Assembly (NCBI RefSeq): GCF_028453695.1
Contig: NC_135773.1
Span: forward strand, 12,896,001 to 12,960,000
DNA: 64,000 nucleotides
Direction of reading: 5' to 3'
DNA from: Augochlora pura
Lineage: Eukaryota; Arthropoda; Insecta; Hymenoptera; Halictidae
Positions 12,501-21,200 of this stretch are shown in pieces. The notes below the pieces were generated by a model, which saw nothing but the letters and a program-made list of their open reading frames with translations, ran no database searches and was not told the DNA's origin. The position numbers and the translations under genes were made by a program. Each line of letters starts with the position of its first letter. Within the stretch, counting starts at the first letter, position 1.

Positions 12501-15500
12501 TCTTGAGCATTCATTTATTTTTAAACTTTCTTTGAACTCTTCGAGCTTCGACAAAATTCATTTATTTTTTGTATCTTCATAACATTAAAAAAATGTTTCT
12601 TGTACATTATGTGTGTTTTTGTATGAACATTTTTTTCAAATACTAAGTTACTTAAACATGTTCTTCGTTTTGAATACATTAGTGTGCATTAAATAACATT
12701 CTGAATATTACAAAAATAAGGTTTTTGTTTTATTTTCAGGAGAGCGAAGGATCACGAGAAACTGGCGAAGTTCGCAGCGAGTTTGTACAAGACAGTGAGG
12801 GCTCTGACAGCGTTGAGTCCGCTTTACGTTTTTTCTGCGGAAGCTTTCACGGACATTTACCTAGAAGCCGAGGATTATAGGAATTCGATAGTGTCTGAGG
12901 ATAAGAAAGAGCAGGATAAACTGATTGAGAAACGGCGAGTAGCTTTTCCTTCGAAAATATTCACACCTTCTCTAATTCATTTTACTCTCACTTTGAGCCA
13001 TTGTTTCAAGCTACGAAACTTCGCATCTCTGAGATGTTAATTTACATTATTAGACTTCACTCCTGTTACAAAAGTTTAAGAAAGCAAAGTAGAATCTGAC
13101 TTGCAAGAGGACGAATTTAATCGGTAAACAGGGGCATTTGCGAAAGGTTAAATCTAATTTGCAAAATGGTAGATCCGACTAGCAAAAGGGTGTAGTTTGC
13201 AGTGTAAATCCAATGGAAAATAAACGAGACGTCGCTTGCATGTCGCCCGGATGACAACTCACAGATCAGGCGAACAGAGGTAATCGTGGTAATATGTCAA
13301 AAGCCTTGTTTTCTCTTCGTTACAGATTAATAAGTTTAACCCTGTACCACTGCGCGAAAGCGGTCTACAGGAAGCACCGACTGCCTCTGGCATTGCAGCT
13401 CGCGCTCTCGTTGCATTCGGTGCCAGACGTCGAGAGGAACTTCCTGCTGGGCGAAGTGCTATCGAACGACGACGGGGATTCTGATTACAGAGTGCCTGAA
13501 TGGGTGCCCGAGGAGCGACGGCTCTCCGTCCGCGCTTTGGTGTCAGCTTTGCCTCATGTAAAACGAGAGACCTATCCATTCAACAAGCGCCGGCTCGGTG
13601 CTCCGCTAGTTGCAATAAACGCATGCACCGAAACATTTTAATACACTTTATTCAGGTCGCCGTCAAAATGAAGCCCGCCTATTTGAACGACGTCAGCAAT
13701 ATTTACGCGGAGACTGAGTTGACCACGTTCCGAAAGATCCTGCTGATCAAGACTCTGCGACCTGATTATCTGCACACCGCTCTGACGAAACTGGCTGCAG
13801 AAGTTTTGGGTAATTTTTCTTGATCCGTTAAGTCCCGGAGCAATGAGGTCGCTGGAAGAAGTATGAATGTTGCCAAATCATTTCTTGACCGGTGGCTTTT
13901 CAAAATTGAAAGAAATATTATATTTTTGATGAGATACTAGACCGTGAATTTTTACACAAAATAAAAGTTGTTCACAGTAATTGCTAGATACAAAAGCTAC
14001 ATGGACATTTATTTCGTTTCTTTATTAATTTCACCGAGTTGAAGATAATGCGATAATGCATTAGATACATTAGTCCACGTTAAACGAAAGTACATATGTA
14101 TACGAAAGTTATCTACCGTTTGCTTATATACATTTGAAACGAACATTTGGTATAAAAACAATTGTATGAGACTCTTAAAAATTCTTATACTTCTCCTAAT
14201 CGTCATCCAAGCAAGAATTATTAGCTACGTATTAAATCTTCTTATTCCTAATTACCTGCTAGGTGTGAAAGAGCTAGCTCCACCGCCATGGTCCCTGAGG
14301 AATGTAGCCGAAGAACAAGCTTCGTATCCCGTGTTGCTGCTACTATCTCCAGGAGCAGATCCTGGCTCGGAGCTGCAAGGTCTAGCCAACAATCAGGTTG
14401 CATCCGCGACAGGATTCACCGAGGTGTCTTTAGGCCAGGGTCAGGTCGCGCAGGCTGAACTCGCGTTGGAAAGTGTTTGTCGGTAATTAGAACGTTAACT
14501 GAATCAATAATTTAGGAACTGTTCCTCCGCCCTGTTTCTCTACCTGTGGCTCAGTTGTATGAACATCCTCTGGCTGCTTGTAAGTTCCACGATAATTAGA
14601 AAATTGTAGACTCCAGAGTCCCTTCGAGGTCACATCTTCGTACGTGGATGAACACGACGATGTTGGCAATGACTAACGCACGCGAAGAAACATTTTCAAT
14701 AATGATATTTGTAGAAAAATATTCTGCCAACTTTTGCTCCATTACATTGCCAATTATTCCTGACGATGGAAAACGTATTTAGTTGACTTGTTTTCTTGTG
14801 TTATATATCGTTATTATGTATGTAATTATGCTATTATATATATGCATGTTACCTATAAACTTCGTGCGATGTAGGTGTTGGCTGAGTGTAGACATGCTAA
14901 ATAAGTCTTCCAGCGCAAACAGTAAAATGTCATGCTGTCGCTAACCTTACCAGGACGCAAGCAGAACTAAGAAAACAATCGAATGTGCCCTAAACAGAAA
15001 TGGCAACTGGCTGCTGCTGAGCAACCTGCACCTAGCTCTGAACTGGCTGCCCCGCTTGGAGAGTCTGCTACGGTCCCCCATGTGCACCACCAACAAGAAC
15101 CCATCCACCAGGATCTGGCTAACCACAGAAGAGTGTTCAGGCTTCTACCCGAGCCTAGCAGGTCTCTGCACGAAGCTGGCTTACGAAGCGCCGGAAGGAG
15201 TGAAAAGGAACGTGAAGAGGTCTCTTCAACAACTCCAGCAGAGACAGCAGGACCGCTTGAACGTTCCCGGTAGCGTTCTATTGTCCTGGCTGCACGCGAC
15301 CCTCCAGGAACGACGGAAGTTCGTTCCCGAAGGTTGGATCCGATCCTACGAGTGGAACGAAGCGGACATAGAGGCTGCCTACGAGCTGGTGGTCAAGGAG
15401 ATGCCGTCGAAAAGGGACAAGGACAACGACGGATTCTGGCAGACTGGTAGGGGACTGCTAGACGTCGCTATTTATGGAGGCAGGTTGCAGGATGACTACG

Positions 15501-18152
15501 ATATGAGGGCTTTGTGCTCCATTGTTCGCGATATCTGGTCCACCGAAGTCTACGAAGGCAGAAGGAAGCTAGCCGGAGTCCTCAGGATTAGTGGGAGCTC
15601 CTTCGAGGATGCTCTCAAAGTCTTGGAACAGGTTCCTGACACGGACTCACCCAGAGAATTCTTCGGACTTCCGGCAAACGCGCACAGAGCCTGGGAGAGG
15701 GGTGCTGCCGAAGCCGCTCTGTCCCGTCTGAAAGGTTTGTTTGGCTAATTAGTCTAGTCTCTGGTTAGACGCTGGTTGGTTAATTAATCCAGTAATTAGC
15801 TGGTTATGTAGTTGATTCTTCGGCCTTTCGCTAAGTTGGTGACATTTAAGGACTGGTCTTCCCTTCTGACTTCTCTGCCAGCAGACCTTTTTGCATTTTG
15901 CAACTTCTACTTACGATAGTTCCTTACGTTGAATTTGTTTTCTTCCGTTGTACTAGAGGTAGTCTTTCATTATTTGTTGCAGAAAGCAACATTGGTAGAA
16001 TCTTAGGAATTCATTTTCATGAATAATAACATTACGTATTGAGCGTAAAACAATGTTAGTTGGTGACTACTGTAGCGTGACCAATTGCTGTGCCTTTGGT
16101 CTGTTTCCGGTTATTCATTTATTTTTCTAGAAACACTTAAACATGTCTTTTTTTGATAAATATTAAGTTAATTACCCCAGGAACGCATGTTCTCTTTTGA
16201 TTGTTAAACATCAAAATCCTCTATTATAGACAATACCTCACCTAATATTACCAGTTTTGATTCTGTCCTTATTAATGTACAGATTATATCGGAATTACGT
16301 GTCGCGAACACGACAGTATGATCCTACTATTCTATTAATTTTATTACACTATTTTGTTAGTGTTAGACAATTGGATTTGAAGCCTAAAATGTTTTATCTA
16401 TTTTATGACGTCTCAGAGCTGCAATTAATTTGCAACAATCCAATGTTTCCTTTCCCCAAACATTATTCTGTATAGATTAATCCTTTGCACCCGTATGGTG
16501 ATTCGAATTGCTATATCACGTCTTAAATTTATTTATACAATTTGTTTATACTCATCAAATCCAGATACTGCAAGACAGGAAAACTATTTTGGATTTAGAG
16601 TCGAAATGGTCTCAAGTGCAAGCGTTTAATGCATTGAGGAATATAGAAGATAAAGATTAACGGCGATGTAACTCTACAGGTGTTCTGCTGAAAGTGTCGG
16701 TCAGCGACGAAAGGAATCACAACCGAAAAATCGAATCGAAGATTCAGAGAGACTTGAAGGATTTGATGGAGCGTCACAGTTCGGTATTCGCGTTGCCACC
16801 GATGAGAAGCGGCGGTATCAAGAACCCATTGGAACGGTTCTTCGTCGACGAGCTTAATTTAACTAAGAAGACACTGAATCTCATTCGAGCGGACGTTGAC
16901 AGTCAGCGCTTCGAGGACTCAAAGGTGAGCGACGGAGGAAAAAAGACATTACGCGAATTCTGGGATATCGTGCATCGCATATCGTTTCTGACTAATCGAA
17001 AAGCACAGTTTCATTTACAGTAGAACTCTGTTGGTATGAATCTGTCGGAAGACAAGTTGGTTCGCATAATCGAACGGTTTATACGAGAGGAGTGTAACCT
17101 TGTGTCTGACTGTGATTAATGATCGAACTTTTTCGAATTTCGCAGACACCAAAATGCTGGTTAGATGAATGGAAATACGGGCCGAAGGATGTCCTGTCTT
17201 TCGTGAAAGGATTACTAGCCAGATACCAGACTCTGGAGACGATGTTGTCGATCTCGTCCTGCGTAATTGACATGTCCCGATTGGCCAGGCCACGGGCGTT
17301 CTTCACAGTCCTGAAGCAGCACACCGCCAAGGAAACTAGACAGCCCTTGGAAAATCTTCGGCTTCGTGTCAACTGGATTGAAAAACAGAGGATGGAGGAA
17401 TGGAAGATATCGTTGATCATCGAAGGCCTCCTTATATCGGGTACTAATTCAAATACTGATCCTCTGATTGCGGATGGTTTCGTAGTTTCCATTTAACTCC
17501 AGTATCTTTTAACCTCTTAGACACGACGCGCCATTATAGTGGATTTCGCGGATGTTTCGTGTTTTACTCAATTGTATTATTAGTTATTAAAGTAAATGAT
17601 TAAAGTGGAAGTGTATATGTACAATACACTAAGAATGGAATATATATATTCATATAGCTAATACTATATATAACTAGTCGAAAAAAATTGTATATTAAGA
17701 AAAATTGTAATTTAGTTATGAAAAATTTCATTCGCGTAAAATTCAGCCGTGCCTAAGAGGTGTAATTAGCATATGAAATTTGGAGTGTATAGACATTATC
17801 AAGTTATTCGTAAGCGACTGTTATTAAGACGGAATGTTATTTTGCTATCGTGAATGCAGGTGCGGTGATACAAGATGGCGTATTGAAGGATCTAGATGCA
17901 AACGCAGCGTCGGTTGCAGCGGCTCCCAGTTGTCAGATTGCATTTCTTCCGGAGAATTATGCTGACGATAAAATGGGTACCAACGTGATGGGTGATTATT
18001 TGCGGAATCATGAAGAGGATGTCCTTAATATACCGGTTTACGCGAGCTCACAGAGAGATATACTGATCTGCTCGCTACCGATTAGATGTCCGAAAGAGGA
18101 TCAGGATAATTGGTTACGTCGAGGCGTTGCTTTCCACTTGAAGCCAACTTAA
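439..18152 (+). CDS. DYNC2H1: Cytoplasmic dynein 2 heavy chain 1, partial multi-exon gene
   Basis: This is the motor subunit of dynein-2, which drives retrograde intraflagellar transport in cilia; in insects it is expected in ciliated sensory neurons (Drosophila btv). Exons read from the sequence are 439 or 469-513, 1119-1455, 1581-2317, 3127-3289, 3395-3614, 4057-4183, 4435-4758, 5489-5770, 6263-6506, 7333-7840, 8280-8660, gap, 8761 or 8786-9015, 9103-9312, 9764-10052, 10640-11149, 11870-12129, 12740-12934, 13326-13557, 13656-13809, 14263-14474, 14954-15734, 16680-16924, 17146-17440 and 17860-18152. Phases agree across the junctions. Collinearity with the remembered vertebrate dynein-2 chain is strong from late stem to C-terminus, including the dynein-2-like 'QRKWVYLEP' stem motif. 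About 1120 residues precede the gap and 1300 follow it. Some 900 N-terminal tail residues should lie upstream of the window. The stop is TAA at 18150. Confidence 0.93.
1119..5770 (+). CDS. DYNC2H1: Dynein-2 heavy chain stem and linker exons
   Basis: Seven exons (1119-1455, 1581-2317, 3127-3289, 3395-3614, 4057-4183, 4435-4758, 5489-5770) encode the distal stem and the linker that sits over the AAA ring. The first two are Glu/Lys/Arg-rich and helical. 'QRKWVYLEPVYEGGA' in exon 3395-3614 and 'FLSDEDLLELV' in exon 4435-4758 are the conserved dynein linker landmarks. 'WAWRRQLRCY' at the end of exon 5489-5770 is the segment just before AAA1. All donors and acceptors are GT-AG and phases match: 1, 0, 1, 2, 0, 0, 0. 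The introns are short (about 105 bp to 0.8 kb). Nothing suggests a pseudogene. Confidence 0.92.
5024..5135. repeat. Dispersed ~110-bp A+T-rich repeat, representative copy
   Basis: The core gcaaaataaaaattgt is followed by a degenerate 'attgctaga...gaaata...catttatttctttctt' pattern. Other copies start near 3805, 10362, 13941, 22748, 49312 and 58133. The ends are not sharp and no terminal repeats were found. Confidence 0.55.
6263..7840 (+). CDS. DYNC2H1: Dynein-2 AAA1 exons (principal ATPase site)
   Basis: Two exons, 6263-6506 and 7333-7840, build AAA1, the main ATP-hydrolysing module. The first holds the dynein signature 'YRFEYQGAANGLV' and the Walker A loop 'GPAGTGKTESVKALG', and ends in 'VFNCDEG' split across the intron (phase 1). 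The second has Walker B 'WGCFDEFNRLEE', the sensor region 'FITMNPAG', 'RKLPDSLARLFRPV' and 'HYDWGLRALRSVL'. All catalytic residues are present, so the motor should be active. The intron between them (6507-7332) carries a TTAA-type MITE at 6885-7141. Confidence 0.96.
6885..7141. mobile_element. TTAA-type MITE, 'cacgttgac' family, in AAA1 intron
   Basis: The 257-bp block begins ttaacacgttgacg and ends cgtcaacgtgtcaa, so the termini are inverted repeats flanked by TTAA on the left and a one-base variant, TCAA, on the right. It has no coding capacity. TTAA flanks and short terminal repeats are the mark of piggyBac-superfamily non-autonomous elements. Similar ends occur at 31008-31483 and 35724-35878. 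Confidence 0.6.
8280..8660 (+). CDS. DYNC2H1: Dynein-2 AAA2 exon, cut by assembly gap
   Basis: The exon starts after the acceptor at 8278-8279. A single base completes the Arg codon begun at 7840. It encodes the AAA1-AAA2 connection and the AAA2 P-loop 'GVVIVGPAGSGKTTIRK', then 'YPGAMPKSRLLGR', and runs straight into the run of N. The rest of AAA2, all of AAA3 and AAA4, and most of the first stalk helix are missing at this point. Confidence 0.93.
8661..8760. other. Assembly gap (100 N)
   Basis: Exactly 100 N, the conventional placeholder for a gap of unknown size. The reading frame enters in early AAA2 and leaves at the end of the first stalk helix, so the true gap must hold about 1000 codons plus introns, probably several kilobases. 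Confidence 0.98.
8761..9312 (+). CDS. DYNC2H1: Dynein-2 stalk tip: end of helix CC1 and microtubule-binding domain
   Basis: Two exons, 8761 (or 8786)-9015 and 9103-9312. The first continues out of the gap with the end of stalk helix CC1, then the microtubule-binding domain: 'LSEVRSLRAPPAPVRDVLEG' and 'DTSWNSMKTFLAKRG'. The second carries 'KRASQAAAPLAAWVLANLQY' and the beginning of CC2. The first exon may really start at 8786, after a cag. The second ends at a GTATGT donor at 9313, whose phase (2) matches the exon at 9764. Confidence 0.92.
9764..10052 (+). CDS. DYNC2H1: Dynein-2 stalk second helix (CC2) exon
   Basis: This exon is a long uninterrupted heptad-rich helix, 'LSAAEAQIGKLAAGLNSVES' and onward, ending with 'EELTARKEKLDVEAANVASL'. 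It is the antiparallel partner of the helix lost in the gap. It begins with one base completing a Glu codon from 9312 and ends in phase 0 at 10052 before GTAATC. Confidence 0.9.
10640..11149 (+). CDS. DYNC2H1: Dynein-2 AAA5 exon
   Basis: The exon encodes 'LQWRAQGLPADTGSLVAA', 'VPIFVDPSGVAVAWL', 'FLTALELAVRFGKPLLVEEL' and 'LPLLRRRP', the conserved AAA5 landmarks. Phase 0 at both ends identifies the acceptor at 10638-10639 rather than the nearby AG at 10645-10646. The donor is GTGAGA at 11150. An open reading frame continues past the donor to 11223, but it leaves the conserved alignment there. Confidence 0.93.
11870..12934 (+). CDS. DYNC2H1: Dynein-2 post-AAA5 helical (strut) exons
   Basis: Exons 11870-12129 and 12740-12934 encode charged helices, 'VLLKETPELATKRKEALERE' onward, and the helix leading to AAA6. 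Phase 2 at 12129 is completed by G at 12740. The second exon appears to end at 12934 before a GC donor (gcgagt): the apparent GT donor at 12939 would put the next exon out of frame, while the GC donor keeps it. Confidence 0.85.
13326..15734 (+). CDS. DYNC2H1: Dynein-2 AAA6 and proximal C-terminal exons
   Basis: Exons 13326-13557, 13656-13809, 14263-14474 and 14954-15734. Landmarks are 'KILLIKTLRPDYLHTAL', 'YPVLLLLSPGADPGSELQGL' (AAA6, where the P-loop is degenerate as usual), 'LGQGQVAQAELAL', 'NGNWLLLSNLHLALNWLPRL', 'WLTTEECSGFYPSLAG' and 'YGGRLQDDYDMRAL'. The junction 14474/14954 is chosen because it keeps phase 0; a GT at 14483 is also present but gives the wrong phase with the best acceptor. 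Exon 14954-15734 is the largest in the gene. Confidence 0.9.
16477..16629. mobile_element. TTAA-type MITE, 'ctttgcac' family, in dynein intron
   Basis: A 153-bp block runs from TTAA (16477) with ttaatcctttgcacccg to caagtgcaagcgtttaa (16629). The ends are imperfect inverted repeats. It lies in intron 15735-16679 and includes a spurious open stretch at 16563-16660 that is not an exon. Confidence 0.45.
16680..18152 (+). CDS. DYNC2H1: Dynein-2 C-terminal domain exons and stop
   Basis: Exons 16680-16924, 17146-17440 and 17860-18152. The first joins 15734 in phase 1, so 15735-16679 is one intron. 'WLDEWKYGPKDVLSFVKGLL' and 'PRAFFTVLKQHTAKETRQPL' are characteristic of the dynein C-terminal region, and 'IPVYASSQRDILI' with 'DNWLRRGVAFHLKPT' closes the protein at TAA 18150. 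The closing residues match the dynein-2 rather than the dynein-1 style of C-terminus. Confidence 0.93.
17509..17765. mobile_element. TTAA-type MITE, 'cctcttag' family, in last dynein intron
   Basis: The left end is ttaacctcttagacacgac and the right end is gccgtgcctaagaggtgtaa, imperfect inverted repeats about 257 bp apart inside intron 17441-17859. The right TTAA is degraded to GTAA. The interior is A+T-rich and non-coding. Confidence 0.5.
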
Positions 18153-18291
18153 TTCTGCAATGGCGACCTATTCTATCAAACTATTGAGTAGGATCTTTAA
18201 AAAATGTGCTGTGAAATTTTTATGAAACGAAAGAACAAAAGAAATTTGGTATTTGCAATTATCTAGCACCATAATAATAATATATAGCACT

Positions 18292-18297
18292 AATAAA
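18292..18297 (+). other. Probable polyadenylation signal of dynein-2 gene
   Basis: A canonical AATAAA lies 140 bp after the TAA stop in an A+T-rich 3' flank. No earlier AATAAA is present after the stop. Confidence 0.5.
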
Positions 18298-21200
18298 AGC
18301 TAGTGTATAGAAAATTTTGTTAAACTCGTAGGAGACAGCGTTAATTTTCACTTCGATCAAAAACTGTAACAATACACGGCAAAGTGTGACACCCAGTAAC
18401 AAGTTCAATCGGTTTTAATTGAATCACTTTGTAGATTAAGATTTGTTTATGCAACCTAATACATATTAGTATTAATTTTACTGAAACTTTTCTGTGTTAA
18501 TTTTAAACATTCTGTACAATTATCATTGTCACTTGGTCGTTACGGTTAGTACATATTGTACGAAAAATGTAATAAATTACACTTGTACTGTATTTTTTCT
18601 ATTCAGCTTTCTGTGAAACATACTTCATTATTTTTCAGAATAACTGTGCAAAGTGTCTCGCTTCAATTCATCCTCGAAATTTCCTCTTGAATTGTTCATT
18701 ACGATTTCTTGATAAATCGTTGATCGTCTACCAAGAAATTACGTTAGCCAAACTTCCCCGGAAAGCAGTGTGACATTTTGTACAAGGCTGGGAGCCGGTG
18801 AGATATCGTGACAGTCAAGGGCCGCGATAAAATTCCACTCGGAGGATAGAAATAGAGCGGATGTCGAAAATGAATTTTACCGGGAGCAGGAACGGGGCCC
18901 AGGAGGAACATCGAACATCGTTGAATTGTTAATGAAACGTCCACTCTACTCACGGAATCTCGAGCGAGCAAACACGAGCGAATCGATCTTCATTATGGCC
19001 CCTGGTCGCTGGTCTCGCGTGCCCGGAAATTCGTATTGTTTCGACGGCTCGCGCTTGTTACCCTCGCCTTGTTCCACAAAACAACCTGCAAAAAAGAATA
19101 GAACGCGAAGGGTAACGGTCCCTGGGAGATCCCCGGATCCCTTTTTTCGGGACCACTTTGTCTCGGCGAACGAGCGTTGCTTTTGATATTCTTACTTGAC
19201 GCGATTACGCGTCGCTGTTGTGCTCGAGAACCTTTGGATCGTTCCCATCGCGATCACTCAGGGCTGTCCTTCTTCCTGCTAACCGTGAATTATTGTGAAT
19301 CTTCTGTGGCTCGTGAATAAATAAGGATTAGAGGCGAGAAAGGTTAAGTATGCGATTATTGCTCGAGAAACTGAAATTATTAAAAAATTAATAGCGTTGA
19401 CCAATGTGAATAATTCTTGAATACATTACTGAAGATAAAGATCTGGGTTCTACCAGTTTAGAAAATATATATCGCCATTTTGTTTATCGAGAAAAATTCT
19501 GTAGCAATTAATTGTAAGAAATAATTTTTAGGAGTTATATACAATTAAAAAAAAAATTAAGTAGGCAGTGAAAATGGGCATTTAATCTATTGCTGTGAAG
19601 GTGATAATTGGACCGTTTGTTTTGAAATAAACGAGAAAATTAAAGGTTAACATATCTGTCAATTAAAAAATTTAGGCAAATTATATGAAGTTTGAAAATA
19701 TTTCTACTATTTTATCAATATCTAATTTGGTTATTATAAATTTGTTTTAGGCGTATTTTACTAAACTGATGTATACTTACGGGCTGCAAATGGACTTACA
19801 CCATTTTCAAAATTAGACAAATGTAAAAATCGTTTAATTTCAACTTTGAAAAATCAATAATTACTTAGAATATACTTAATATTAATCCAATTTTGTTTAC
19901 AAATAATGACACGACATAAATTAGAAGTAGCATTTTTAATTTTACACGCTAATTACATTGTTAAAATTACAAGATATTGATAGTATTTACTTATGCTCTG
20001 CATGTGCCAGTGTTTCAAAATATGCGCGATGCACCGGAGGTATATAAGATATTAAATGCTTGATGTTTTTATATTTTTCATAAGTAATAGGCCTGGCACC
20101 TTGGTACAAAGGCACCGGGGCAATTTTTTCAAAATTTTTTAAAATTCTTTGTTCTTTATCGATGTTTTATATAAAATAGCGTATGGTGCACTTTTGAGAA
20201 ACCTCATCCAACATATTTGCAACCAATTTACCTGTTCTCCATTAGTGCTTTTTCTTATCTGTTTTTTAATCGCGTTTCATTTCATGCAAAATGAATTTAT
20301 CTTGTTGACACGTAATATAAAATAACAGGCTATGGATCGGCAACCATCTGCTAAACCACCTACCTCTGTCACTAGAACTTACACCACTTTCATAAACGAT
20401 GATTATGCAATTTCATTTACCGACCAATTTTAAATTGTACAAAACATGGGTATTTTTTAAGAAATTAAGCATGGACTAGTTATACATAAGAAATTTATAT
20501 ACATTTACATTTTTTTTCAAAAATGGACTTACACCATTTCCAAAATAAACGATCCAATTAATAATTTCTCCAACATTCTTTTTATGACAAATTTTAAGAG
20601 ATCAGTAGTAGTAATATAACGGAATATTTATTTAAGTAATATAATCGATCATTCTGTGTCAATATATTGTCAAGAAGAGTGAGATCAAGGACAAGAGACT
20701 TGGGAAGGTGGGAAAGTGGATGGGTTTGCTTCGACAAGAAACATCGCCGGCTCGAGAATCAGAAATCTTTTTATTACTTATAAAGTAATCGCTTGATACA
20801 TCCTTCTAATCAGAAGTTACTCGTACACGTTACATAGACTCAGAAAATAGCGAGAAGTGATTGGAGAAGTCATTGCAATTACACGGAATCGTTCCTTTAA
20901 CGACGTTGGTCTGAGTCTCTGTCGCTCTTGCCAAATACCGGCGTCTCGTGAAATCGATCGGTCTCGAAAGGAAGCTTTCAATTAAAAAGCTATTTGTCCG
21001 GCGGAAGCGCCCTTTTAACAGTTCCTCTGTGACAGTCCTTCGGGTGAACTTAAAAAGTTAATATTTAATCGTTCGGAAATTGCATCGGAAGACGTACCAC
21101 GGGGAACAGTGTACGAATATTTCTGCTTTTCTTTAATGTTTTCGATACAGAATGCACACACGATAGTTCCTATTGCGTAGCAATGGTTGGTTCGTTTGCA

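Noticed and set aside
16563..16660. Open stretch after a CAG that could be an additional dynein exon
   Set aside because: The phase does not fit the donor at 15734, whereas 15734 to 16680 fits in phase and restores the conserved protein; the stretch also overlaps a TTAA element.
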